Part shown: one piece after another, positions 1-6,996 of the stretch
Numbering within the stretch: the stretch's first letter is position 1
Layout of the letters: every line of letters starts with the position of its first letter
Assembly: GCA_017444325.1 (NCBI GenBank)
Contig: JAFSWV010000154.1
Span: 1-14,921 of the forward strand
Direction of reading: 5' to 3'
Source: a bacterium
Lineage (GTDB): Bacteria > Auribacterota > UBA3054
Length of the DNA: 14,921 nucleotides
Translations under genes and position numbers: made by a program
Notes under the pieces: model-generated
Databases searched by the model: none
Told to the model about the DNA's origin: nothing
Seen by the model: only the letters and a program-made list of their open reading frames with translations

Positions 1-279
1 CCATTCATGATCGACAGCCAGTGCAAATACGCCGCCGTTGCCTTAGGCATGGCCGACATCTACCTTAGGCTTCCGAAAAGCCTGGAATACAAGGAAAAGA
101 TCTGGGACCACGCCGCGGGATTTCTTATTGTGGAAAAAGCCGGCGGGACAGTAACAGACACGCTGGGAAGAATTGTCGACTTCTCCACTCCTCCTCTTTT
201 GGAGAACGACCTCGGCATCGTCGCCTCCCGTTCCCTTGACCACGCGAAACTCATAGCAGCGGTAAAAGCAAGCGAGTAA
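1..279 (+). CDS. 3'(2'),5'-bisphosphate nucleotidase, HAL2 type (3' end only)
   Basis: This is the C-terminal 92 residues of an inositol-monophosphatase superfamily enzyme. The frame is open to base 1, so the start and the first metal-binding motifs lie outside the window. The segment IDSQCKYAAVALG, then IYLRLP, then YKEKIWDHAAG and EKAGGTVTD, follows the C-terminal half of HAL2-type 3'(2'),5'-bisphosphate nucleotidases. In that family the Asp of WDHAAG is a metal ligand. Such enzymes hydrolyse pAp (and often PAPS or inositol 1,4-bisphosphate) in the cytoplasm, which removes a by-product of sulfate activation and acyl-carrier-protein charging. The stop overlaps the yigZ start by one base (TAATG), so the two are probably co-transcribed. 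The YxEKIWDHAAG context argues for the HAL2 type over a plain SuhB-type inositol monophosphatase. Confidence 0.85.
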   Translation, partial: PFMIDSQCKYAAVALGMADIYLRLPKSLEYKEKIWDHAAGFLIVEKAGGTVTDTLGRIVDFSTPPLLENDLGIVASRSLDHAKLIAAVKASE

Positions 280-875
280 TGGAAACTTATCTTACCATCA
301 AAGAAAGCCGGGAAGCGGAACTGACGGAACAGCGTTCCCGCTTCCTCTCCTACATCTCTCCCGCCAAAAGCAAGGAAGAAGTGGAAGCTTTCCTTGACAG
401 GATAAGAACCATGCACCCGCAGGCCACGCATGTCTGCTGGGCCTACAACGTCGGCGCGCCGGACAACGCCAACTCCTATTACAGCGACGACGGCGAACCT
501 TCCGGCACGGCCGGGCAGCCGATACTGCAAAGCATCAAAAAAGAAAAACTCGACAACGTCGTATGTGCGGTCGTCAGATATTTCGGCGGCATCAAGCTTG
601 GCGTCAGAGGCCTCATCGACACCTACCGCGCCGCCGCGCAACTGGCTGTCGAGAAATGTCAGATCATAGAAGAGAAAGCCAAAACAGAACTTCCCTTCTC
701 CTGCTCGTACCAGGCCTACAACACGCTCCTCTACAAAGTCGAGCAAATGGAAGGCGCGATCGTTTCCCCTTCTTTCGGGGAAAAAATAGAAGGCGTGATC
801 ACTATCCCCCGCACCAGGAAGCAGGAACTCGAAAACATCATAAAAGACCTCACCGGCTATGGGACTCCTAAATAA
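279..875 (+). CDS. yigZ: YigZ/IMPACT family protein
   Basis: The 198-residue protein has the full layout of the bacterial YigZ (UPF0029/IMPACT) family. The N-terminal domain carries the family motifs ATHVCWAYNVG (about residues 49-59), SDDGEPSGTAGQPIL (69-83) and VVRYFGGIKLG (98-108). A smaller C-terminal ferredoxin-like domain follows, to about residue 195. The length matches the family norm of about 200. The molecular role of bacterial YigZ is unsettled; its eukaryotic relative IMPACT modulates GCN2 signalling, and nucleic acid or ribosome association has been suggested. The ATG overlaps the preceding stop by one base (TAATG), with only a weak purine stretch upstream, which points to translational coupling. 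The 3' end overlaps the next gene by 17 bases. Family assignment is firm; function is not. Confidence 0.92.
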   Translation: METYLTIKESREAELTEQRSRFLSYISPAKSKEEVEAFLDRIRTMHPQATHVCWAYNVGAPDNANSYYSDDGEPSGTAGQPILQSIKKEKLDNVVCAVVRYFGGIKLGVRGLIDTYRAAAQLAVEKCQIIEEKAKTELPFSCSYQAYNTLLYKVEQMEGAIVSPSFGEKIEGVITIPRTRKQELENIIKDLTGYGTPK

Positions 876-1797
876 ATTTTTCGGCAAACACATGGGCCTA
901 ATCGTCCTTCTGTCCTCCGCAGTCGCCCTTTTTTACCCCGCCTCTTTCCTCTGGGTCAAGACCAGCTGGATCAACTATCTTCTGATGATCATCATGTTCG
1001 GAATGGGCATGACGCTGAAGCCGGAAGCTTTCCTTTTCGTCTTCAAAAGACCGCTTGATATTTTGACCGGCACCCTGGCGCAATTCATCATCATGCCGCT
1101 TTTGGCCTACGCCATCTCAAAAGGATTTCGGCTTGAAGCCGGATTGATGGTCGGCATGATACTGGTCGGCACCTGCCCGGGCGGCACCGCCTCCAACGTC
1201 ATCACCTACCTTAGCAAAGGCGACGTTCCTTTGTCAGTCGCCATGACCAGCGTCAACACTCTCCTCGCCCCCTTTCTGACGCCTTTCATCACCTACCTCC
1301 TCCTCAGGACCACCGTGCACATCGACATGCTGGCCATGTTTCTCACGATCATAAAGATCGTCATCGTTCCCATCGCGCTCGGTCTCATACTGAACAAATT
1401 CTTTGAAAAAACCTGCGAAAAGGCAGCCGAGTTTCTGCCGTTCGTCTCCATATTCTGCATAACGCTGACAGTGGCGTCCGTCGTCTCCCACAACGCCCTT
1501 GGCATCCGGCAGACGGGAGCGCTAATTCTGATCGCCGTCATAGCCCACAATCTGCTCGGCCTGCTCACAGGCTACCTCCTTGGAATGCTCTTAAAAATGA
1601 CGCCCGCAAAGAAAAGAACGCTGGCCATCGAAGTCGGCATGCAGAATTCCGGACTGGCCGTCTCGCTCGCCAAAACATCCTTCCCCGACCTTGCCATGGC
1701 CACTGTTCCGGGAGCGATTTTTTCCGTCTGGCACAACATATCCGGAACGTTCCTGGCCAGCATTTTCCAACGGCTCGAAAACAAGCAGGACTCTTGA
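859..1797 (+). CDS. Bile acid:sodium symporter (BASS) family transporter
   Basis: This 312-residue inner-membrane protein is hydrophobic throughout, with about nine or ten predicted membrane segments. It carries BASS family signatures: the GMGMTL stretch near residue 49, GTCPGGTASNVITYLSKGD (about 104-122), the nearby SVNTLLAPFLTP segment, and EVGMQNSGLAVSLA near residue 258. Bacterial homologues (YocS, ASBT-Nm, PanS-like) are sodium-coupled importers of organic anions such as bile acids, pantoate or 2-oxoacids. The substrate cannot be read from the sequence. The chosen ATG lies inside the end of yigZ (17-base overlap). A second ATG at 892 (residue 12) would remove the overlap, and neither has a clear ribosome binding site. 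The stop is followed by the fabF promoter. Confidence 0.9.
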   Translation: MGLLNKFFGKHMGLIVLLSSAVALFYPASFLWVKTSWINYLLMIIMFGMGMTLKPEAFLFVFKRPLDILTGTLAQFIIMPLLAYAISKGFRLEAGLMVGMILVGTCPGGTASNVITYLSKGDVPLSVAMTSVNTLLAPFLTPFITYLLLRTTVHIDMLAMFLTIIKIVIVPIALGLILNKFFEKTCEKAAEFLPFVSIFCITLTVASVVSHNALGIRQTGALILIAVIAHNLLGLLTGYLLGMLLKMTPAKKRTLAIEVGMQNSGLAVSLAKTSFPDLAMATVPGAIFSVWHNISGTFLASIFQRLENKQDS

Positions 1798-1805
1798 ATT
1801 TCAAG
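1793..1805. repeat. Perfect 13-base inverted repeat over the stop of the BASS gene
   Basis: CTTGAA-T-TTCAAG is a perfect inverted repeat with 6-base arms around one T. It covers the TGA stop of the transporter gene and the -35-like element of the fabF promoter. The arms are too short and AT-rich for an intrinsic terminator and no T-run follows. It could be a small operator for a fabF regulator, or chance. I do not match it to a known fatty-acid regulator site. Confidence 0.4.
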
Positions 1806-1823
1806 TAGTTCATAAGGTATAAT
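1794..1823 (+). promoter_or_regulatory. Sigma-70 type promoter for fabF
   Basis: TTGAAT at 1794-1799 (four of six to TTGACA) is followed, after 18 bases, by a perfect TATAAT at 1818-1823. It lies in the only intergenic gap longer than 7 bases in the window. The -10 element ends only 8 bases before the fabF ATG at 1832, so transcription would begin at or just before the start codon. The transcript would then be leaderless or nearly so. The AAGGA at 1826-1830 is only one base from ATG, too close for a normal Shine-Dalgarno. Confidence 0.6.
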
Positions 1824-1831
1824 ATAAGGAT

Positions 1832-3085
1832 ATGAAAGATAGTGAAAGAATAGTAGTTACCGGTCTTGGCGCCGTCGCCCCGACGGGGTACGGAGTCGCC
1901 GAGAACTGGGACAGCGTCATAAACGGCAGGTCGGGTATCGGCCCTATCACGCTTTTTGATTCCACCGACAACAAAGTTCATATCGCCGGCGAATGCCACT
2001 ACGATCCAACACCCGGCGGATTCAGTGAGAGAGACGCCGCCCGTTACGACCGCTCCGTTCTGCACGCCGTCAACGCCGGATTGGAAGCCGTCAGAGACAG
2101 CGGCATAGACTTCGCCAACCGCGGCGACAACCACGACGTCTGCATCATCATGGGCTCCGGCATCGGCGGCATCGACAACATCCAGAAGACCTGCGGCGTC
2201 ATGTTCGAAAAAGGCCCGGGCCGCGTCACGCCCTTCTTGGTCCCCTCCGGCACGGCCGACGTCGGCGCGCACACCATCGCCATGCACCTTGGCATCCACG
2301 GCTTCACCTGCGGCGTAGCCACAGCCTGCGCTTCCGGCAACGACGCCATCTCTACCGCTTTTCTAAGATTAAGAGGCGGCTTTGAGCAGGTCGCCATCTG
2401 CGGCGGCTCCGAAGCCCCTGTCTGCAAACTTTCCATCGCGACCTTCGCCAACATGAAAGCCCTGTCAAGCTGGGACGGCGACGGCGATCCCAAAAGAGTC
2501 AGCCGCCCCTTTGACCGCAACAGAAGCGGCTTCGTCATTTCCGAAGGCGCCGGCGTCATCGTTCTTGAAACGCTCGCCCACGCCAAAGCAAGAGGCGCCA
2601 GGATCTACTGCGAATTGGGCGGCGTCGGCCAGTCCACGGACGCCTACCACGTAACAGCCCCGGAACCGACCGGACATTTCGTTTCCCTAGCCATACGCCA
2701 GGCCCTCGAAAGGGCGGAAGTTTCCCCGGACACCGTCGACTACGTCAACGCCCACGGAACCTCTACCCACCACAATGACCTGATGGAGACCGCGGCCATA
2801 AAGACCGTCTTCGGCGAGAACGCCTACAAGCTCTGGGTAAGTTCCACCAAGTCCATGACCGGGCACTGCGTGGCCGGCTGCGGCGGCATAGAGGCCGTCT
2901 TCTGTGTCAAAGCCATCGAGACCGGCATCGTACCCCCGACCATCAACTACGAGGAACCTGATCCCGAATGCGACCTGGACTACGTTCCCAACAAGGCCCG
3001 GGAAAGAAAGATCCGCGCCGCCATCTCCGACACCTTCGGCTTCGGCGGCCACAACGCCGTCCTCTGCTTCAAGCGCTTTGAGTAA
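1832..3085 (+). CDS. fabF: 3-oxoacyl-[acyl-carrier-protein] synthase II (KAS II)
   Basis: This 417-residue cytoplasmic condensing enzyme elongates acyl-ACP with malonyl-ACP in type II fatty acid synthesis. The opening IVVTGLGAVAPTG is the standard KAS II N terminus. The active-site triad is Cys166 in VATACASGND, His308 in NAHGTSTHHND and His345 in SMTGHCVAGCGG, with the family lysine at 340. SRPFDRNRSGFVISEGAG (about 224-241) and TFGFGGHNAVL (401-411) are further signatures, and the length is typical. It is not beside acpP, fabD or fabG, as is usual elsewhere, and has its own promoter. A chain-length-factor or polyketide KS role is unlikely because the Cys-His-His set is intact and no PKS partner is nearby. 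The 3' end overlaps the next gene by 8 bases. Confidence 0.93.
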   Translation: MKDSERIVVTGLGAVAPTGYGVAENWDSVINGRSGIGPITLFDSTDNKVHIAGECHYDPTPGGFSERDAARYDRSVLHAVNAGLEAVRDSGIDFANRGDNHDVCIIMGSGIGGIDNIQKTCGVMFEKGPGRVTPFLVPSGTADVGAHTIAMHLGIHGFTCGVATACASGNDAISTAFLRLRGGFEQVAICGGSEAPVCKLSIATFANMKALSSWDGDGDPKRVSRPFDRNRSGFVISEGAGVIVLETLAHAKARGARIYCELGGVGQSTDAYHVTAPEPTGHFVSLAIRQALERAEVSPDTVDYVNAHGTSTHHNDLMETAAIKTVFGENAYKLWVSSTKSMTGHCVAGCGGIEAVFCVKAIETGIVPPTINYEEPDPECDLDYVPNKARERKIRAAISDTFGFGGHNAVLCFKRFE

Positions 3086-4562
3086 CGACCCTATTGAAGT
3101 ATCCGCGGCGGTCATCGAAGATCATGGCAGGATACTTCTGGCGCTGCGCCCTGATAAACCGGGAAAGCCCGGCGGTTGGGAATTTCCCGGCGGCAAAAGA
3201 AAAACAGGCGAGACCTTCTCCGCTTGCGCCGCAAGGGAAATAAAAGAGGAATTGAATGCCGACATCATCCCCACCGGGACCGTTTACGATAAAACCACCA
3301 ATATCAGATTGGTCGGCGTCAGCGCCAAACTCAAAGGCCCCGAACCAGTTCCCCTTGAGCACGCCAAATTAGCCTGGGTAAAAAGAGAAGACCTCGCAAG
3401 CTACGCGCTTCTTCCCAACGACATCCCCCTTGCCCAAGCCCTGGCGGAAAACATCTCCCTTCCCAAGACCGCCCCTACTCAAAAACTGGCGCTCTACATA
3501 CACGTCCCCTTCTGCCTCAGGAAATGCCGCTACTGCGCTTTCATGAGTCACCCACCGAAAAACGATGAGATAAATAAATACACCGAATCTCTCATCGCCC
3601 AAATAAAAACGCTCCTCCCCCTAATGCCCTACCGGGAACTCTCAAGCGTTTATTTCGGCGGAGGAACGCCCTCGCTTCTTCCCGGCAAAGCCCTTTTAAG
3701 CGCCTGTGAGGCCGTTAAAGAAGCTATTCGTTGGGCACCCGATATCGAATGTACCCTCGAGGCAAACCCCGCCGCATTTCGCTCTGAGGACTTAAAATTC
3801 TGGAAAGCCGCGGGCATAAACAGAATAAGCCTCGGCATCCAGTCGCTCCAGGATGACGAACTTCAATATTTGGGCCGCCTGCACAATGCCAAAGAAGCAA
3901 AAGAAGCTTACCTAACCCTAAGGAAAATCGGCTTCAAGAATATTTACTTAGATCTCATGTACGGCCTGCCGCACCAAACCCTCTCCTCCTGGCAGAACAC
4001 CGTAACAGAACTTCTCTCCTGGCAGCCTGAGCACATCTCCTTCTACGCCCTCTCCCTAGAAAAAGGCACGCCGCTCGCCAAAGAAGATCCTGTCCTCCCA
4101 AGCGACACCACGACCATGAAAGAATATTGGCTGGCCAGAAAGCTTCTCAAAGAAAAAGGCTATGAGATGTATGAGATCTCCAACGCCGCAAAACCAGGCT
4201 TCTATTCCCGCCACAATTCGACTTACTGGGACACCGAGAAACACTACCTCGGCTTAGGCCCGGGCGCCCACAGCTACTGCCGCTTCCCCTTCCAAAACAC
4301 AGCAAAGCGCGCCCATTTCGATTCCGCTTGGAAATTGATAAACGCCAAGCCCCTCACCAAAATCCAAAAGTTCGGCGAACGCATCTACCTCGGCCTCAGA
4401 AAAACCGAAGGCGTAAAATTAACGGAGAAAGATCAATTATTATTTGAGCAGCAAATAAAAGACCTCGCTGACCGCAAACTCGTGACCTACAAAAACAGCA
4501 CCCTGAAACTCACCCACCGCGGCATCGAACTCGCCAACCAGGTGATGATGGAATTTATTTGA
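3078..4562 (+). CDS. MutT-like NUDIX domain fused to HemW radical SAM heme chaperone
   Basis: This is a 494-residue two-domain protein started at TTG 3078, eight bases inside fabF. The frame stays open upstream, but that stretch is Pro/Ser/Thr-rich shadow sequence of fabF, and no ATG occurs between 3078 and the radical SAM domain. Residues 5-125 form a MutT-like NUDIX domain. WEFPGGK and the box G39-x5-E45-x7-R53-E54-x2-E57-E58 are intact, but the usual Gly of the box is Asn60. Family members hydrolyse nucleoside diphosphate derivatives such as 8-oxo-dGTP. Residues 137-494 are HemW-like: CxxxCxxC at Cys146, Cys150 and Cys153 for a 4Fe-4S cluster, GGGTPS at 194-199, the RHNSTYW segment near 380, and GLGPGAHS at 392-399. 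The residue after the third Cys is Ala, then Phe, as in HemW-like CxF rather than HemN CxC. Catalytic residues of both halves are present. HemW delivers heme to membrane targets. Confidence 0.88.
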   Translation: MSNDPIEVSAAVIEDHGRILLALRPDKPGKPGGWEFPGGKRKTGETFSACAAREIKEELNADIIPTGTVYDKTTNIRLVGVSAKLKGPEPVPLEHAKLAWVKREDLASYALLPNDIPLAQALAENISLPKTAPTQKLALYIHVPFCLRKCRYCAFMSHPPKNDEINKYTESLIAQIKTLLPLMPYRELSSVYFGGGTPSLLPGKALLSACEAVKEAIRWAPDIECTLEANPAAFRSEDLKFWKAAGINRISLGIQSLQDDELQYLGRLHNAKEAKEAYLTLRKIGFKNIYLDLMYGLPHQTLSSWQNTVTELLSWQPEHISFYALSLEKGTPLAKEDPVLPSDTTTMKEYWLARKLLKEKGYEMYEISNAAKPGFYSRHNSTYWDTEKHYLGLGPGAHSYCRFPFQNTAKRAHFDSAWKLINAKPLTKIQKFGERIYLGLRKTEGVKLTEKDQLLFEQQIKDLADRKLVTYKNSTLKLTHRGIELANQVMMEFI

Positions 4563-4565
4563 TCA
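4560..4565. other. Abutting convergent stop codons (TGATCA)
   Basis: The TGA stop of the NUDIX-HemW gene (4560-4562, plus) is directly followed by TCA, the complement of the znuB TGA stop (4563-4565, minus). Together they form a six-base palindrome. No intergenic base separates the two convergent operons, and no GC-rich hairpin with a T-run was seen in about 100 bases either side. Confidence 0.9.
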
Positions 4566-5363
4566 GGCTTTTGCGCGGAGTTCGGAGATGATGGTCTTGA
4601 CCAGGAAAACCAGGCCTGTCAGAAGAACTATGGTCGCGCCGGTCGGATAGTCGAATCTAAACGAGAGCAAAAGACCGGCGGCGATAAGCGCGGCGCTGAT
4701 AAGAGAAGAGCCGAGCATGACGACATGAAGGCGGTTGGTGTGCCTCAGCATCATGGTGGGCGGAAGCGCCATCAGAGCGATTACCATAATTAAGCCGACA
4801 ACACGCATGACGCAGATAACGGTCAGCGCGATAAGGGAAAGCAAAAGCAGATAGAAGAAATTGGTCGGCAATCCCCGAAGCGTCGCGTATTCCTCGTCAA
4901 AGCAGACGATGCGGAGCGGCTTGTAGAAAAGCGCGGTGATTATTATTATGATCGCGTCGAGAATGACGACGTTCACGATATCCAGAGGAGAAATGAGCAG
5001 AATGTTGCCGAAAAGATAGCTCATCAGGTCGCTCTGATAACCCGGAGAAAGTGCGGCTAAGAGTACGCCCAGCGCCATGCCGATCGACCAGAGGGCCGCG
5101 ATGATAGGCTCCTCGTAGCGCTTGACTCTGCGGCTCACGATGCCGAGGATGAGAGCGGCCAACTGTCCGCTGATGAAGATGCCCCAGACGGGAGCGATGT
5201 TAAAGAAGAGCGCAACACCTACGCCGCCCAAAACGGCGTGGGCAATGCCGCCCGTGATGAAGGTAAGCCTTCTGACGACCACCAGACTGCCGACGATGCC
5301 GCAGGCGACGGAAATGAGCAGACCGGCCAAAAGCGCTTTGAGAAGGAAGGGATCGCTTAACAT
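4563..5363 (-). CDS. znuB: Zinc ABC transporter permease ZnuB
   Basis: This 266-residue integral inner-membrane protein belongs to the ABC-3 family of metal permeases (ZnuB/AdcB/TroC type). It is strongly hydrophobic, with about seven or eight segments. Family features include VVRRLTFITGGIAHAVLGGVG near residues 29-49, the LFGNILLIS segment near 116, and VGLIMVIALMALPP near 189-202. It would form the zinc channel driven by ZnuC and fed by ZnuA. The ATG overlaps the znuC stop (ATGTTAA, 7 bases), with a good GAGGAAGAAG-type ribosome binding site upstream. It is the last gene of the minus-strand operon and ends flush against the convergent HemW gene. Manganese or iron specificity is possible for the family, but the His-rich ZnuA partner favours zinc. 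Confidence 0.92.
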   Translation of the reverse strand: MLSDPFLLKALLAGLLISVACGIVGSLVVVRRLTFITGGIAHAVLGGVGVALFFNIAPVWGIFISGQLAALILGIVSRRVKRYEEPIIAALWSIGMALGVLLAALSPGYQSDLMSYLFGNILLISPLDIVNVVILDAIIIIITALFYKPLRIVCFDEEYATLRGLPTNFFYLLLLSLIALTVICVMRVVGLIMVIALMALPPTMMLRHTNRLHVVMLGSSLISAALIAAGLLLSFRFDYPTGATIVLLTGLVFLVKTIISELRAKA

Positions 5364-6115
5364 TCTTCTTCCTCCCCGTGGCAGTGATGGCAGTGGTTCA
5401 CAAGATGGACGTGACCGCCGTAAAGCGATTCTATGACTTCCGGAGTCAGCTTCGAGCCGTCGTGCTGATAGAGTTTCTCGTTCAGGCAGAGAATGGAAGT
5501 GACGCTGGAAGTCACGAAGCCGATGTCGTGGGAAACGATTATTATCGTATGATCCTTGTTCAGTTCCTGGAAGAGGCCGTAAAGGCTGACGCCCACTGCG
5601 GGGTCGACGTTCGCGGTCGGTTCGTCGAGGAGCAATATTTCAGGGCTGGAGACCAGGGCTCTTGCTATGAGGGCGCGCTGCAGTTCGCCGCCGGACAATT
5701 CCCCTACCGCTCTGGTCTGGTATCCGTCGAGATAGACGCTTTTCAAAGCTTCGGCGATCTTCGCCTTCGCCTCTTTTTTGCTCATTGGAAGAAAGCCGCA
5801 ATGATTGAGAAGGCCGGCTTCGATGAGCGCCGCCACGTTGATGGGGAACTGCCTGTCCACGTTGAAATACTGGGGAACGTAGCCGATGCGGGACCTGGTC
5901 TCCTCCGGGTCTTTGCCGAAAAGCGTAATTTTCCCTTTCTGAGGTTTCAGAAGGCCGAGGACAAGCTTTAAAAGCGTGGTCTTGCCGCCGCCGTTGGGAC
6001 CGACGATGCCGACGTATTCTCCCCTTTTTATCGAGAAAGAAACGTCGTTCAGCACCAGGTGCGGTCCGTAGCCGAAGGTGACGCCCTTGAAGGTCATTAT
6101 CGTTTCGCCGTTCAT
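5357..6115 (-). CDS. znuC: Zinc ABC transporter ATPase ZnuC with Cys/His-rich tail
   Basis: The 252-residue ATPase is bound to the cytoplasmic face and powers zinc uptake through ZnuB. It has Walker A GPNGGGKTT (39-47), Q-loop YVPQ (79-82), signature LSGGELQR (140-147), Walker B EILLLDEPT (159-167) and H-loop His196. The last 18 residues are unusual: HVHLVNHCHHCHG followed by an acidic run ending in Cys. They carry six His and three Cys and look like a metal-binding tail. The ATG overlaps the upstream stop (ATGA), and AGAGGGGAAGA lies just upstream as a strong ribosome binding site. Metal-type ABC ATPases of this family often have short His-containing tails, so this one is an enriched variant and not foreign sequence. 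Confidence 0.93.
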   Translation of the reverse strand: MNGETIMTFKGVTFGYGPHLVLNDVSFSIKRGEYVGIVGPNGGGKTTLLKLVLGLLKPQKGKITLFGKDPEETRSRIGYVPQYFNVDRQFPINVAALIEAGLLNHCGFLPMSKKEAKAKIAEALKSVYLDGYQTRAVGELSGGELQRALIARALVSSPEILLLDEPTANVDPAVGVSLYGLFQELNKDHTIIIVSHDIGFVTSSVTSILCLNEKLYQHDGSKLTPEVIESLYGGHVHLVNHCHHCHGEEEEC

Positions 6116-6996
6116 TCTTCCCCTCTGATGTTTTTGGCGAGTGATCTGAGTTCCTCGTAATAGTTGGTGGACAAGGCGTCCCTTTTGATGACCTTCAATC
6201 CTGCGCTTTTCGCGACATGAGTGGCGAGCCTTTCGTTCAGGCCCGGCTGGATGATCAGATAATTGAGCTTCTCCTCGCCCGCTTTCTTCAGCGATTCGCT
6301 AAGGCTCTTGGGAGTCGGTTCGGAGCCTTCTTTTTCCACGGCGATCTCGGTAAGACCGTAATCGGAAGCAAAGCAGGAATAAGCTGGGTGGAAGACAAGG
6401 AAAGTCTTATTGCCGGCTTGGAAGGTTTCTTTCAGTTCCCGGTCGAAAGCGCTGAGCTCTTTTTCAATCTCCGCTTTCCGATTTTCGATCTCTGCTTTTT
6501 TCTCGGGATAGAGCTCTTCTATATTTTCCGCCATAAGGGCGACCATCTGCAGCATCAGTTTCGGCGAAAGCCAGATGTGCGGATCGTGGTGGTGTCCGTG
6601 ATGCTCTTCGTGGTCATGGTCGTGATCGTGATCTTCGTCGTGGTCCTCTTCCTTGTAAACGGCGTGGAAAAGGTCGAGGACCTTGGGGCCCTTGCCTTTT
6701 CCGGTCCTTTTAACGAGCTCCTGTTCGAAAGGCAGTCCTGTCATAATGAAGAGCTTCGAGCCGTAGTAGCTCGAGCCTTTTTTGGGAGAAGGCTCGTAGG
6801 AATGGGGGTTGGCGCCGGAGGGCATGAAGCTTTCGCATTTGACGTCCGGACCTGCCAGCTTTTGAGCGAAGGGCAGAAGCGGCGGAATGGAAACGTAAAC
6901 GTCGACTTTCTCCTCCGCCTTTTGAGCGCAGGAGGCCATTAGAAGCGCTATGAGGGCCAGCAAGGCCGGTTTCGCCGCTTTTGCGAGTAAGTTCAT
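6112..6996 (-). CDS. znuA: Likely separate ZnuA lipoprotein started inside the TruB-ZnuA frame
   Basis: An ATG at 6996-6994 (codon 238 of the long frame) would give a 294-residue ZnuA of normal length. Its N terminus would be a type II signal peptide: short Lys-containing n-region, a leucine/alanine-rich core and LLMASC as lipobox, with Met at -3 (tolerated, not ideal). A second ATG at 7014-7012 gives six more residues and has the better purine-rich upstream stretch (GGAAGCGGAG). Both ATGs sit in an ATGA context whose TGA lies in another frame, as if an ancestral truB stop once overlapped here. Whether the cell makes this form, the fusion or both cannot be decided from sequence. Substrate zinc is inferred from the His-rich loop. 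Confidence 0.65.
   Translation of the reverse strand: MNLLAKAAKPALLALIALLMASCAQKAEEKVDVYVSIPPLLPFAQKLAGPDVKCESFMPSGANPHSYEPSPKKGSSYYGSKLFIMTGLPFEQELVKRTGKGKGPKVLDLFHAVYKEEDHDEDHDHDHDHEEHHGHHHDPHIWLSPKLMLQMVALMAENIEELYPEKKAEIENRKAEIEKELSAFDRELKETFQAGNKTFLVFHPAYSCFASDYGLTEIAVEKEGSEPTPKSLSESLKKAGEEKLNYLIIQPGLNERLATHVAKSAGLKVIKRDALSTNYYEELRSLAKNIRGEE

Noticed and set aside
60..893. 277-codon open frame on the minus strand
   Set aside because: It lies antisense to the HAL2-type and yigZ genes, which have clear family motifs. The frame is a codon-bias shadow with no recognisable domain.
1565..2299. 244-codon open frame on the minus strand
   Set aside because: It spans two plus-strand genes and the fabF promoter, has low-complexity Ala/Val/Asp composition, and shows no motif.
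2904..3077. ATG at 2904 as the start of the NUDIX-HemW gene
   Set aside because: The extra 58 residues lie wholly inside fabF and are Pro/Ser/Thr-rich out-of-frame sequence. TTG 3078 places the start right at the NUDIX domain, with an 8-base overlap.
5378..5971. 197-codon open frame on the plus strand
   Set aside because: It is antisense to znuC, which has all ABC ATPase motifs.
6577..6655. Tandem GATCGTG-like repeats as a CRISPR or non-coding repeat
   Set aside because: The repeat is the codon pattern of the ZnuA His/Asp loop, in frame, with no spacers.
6217..6942. 241-codon open frame on the plus strand
   Set aside because: It is antisense to znuA. Its valine-rich stretch is only the complement of the His/Asp repeat.
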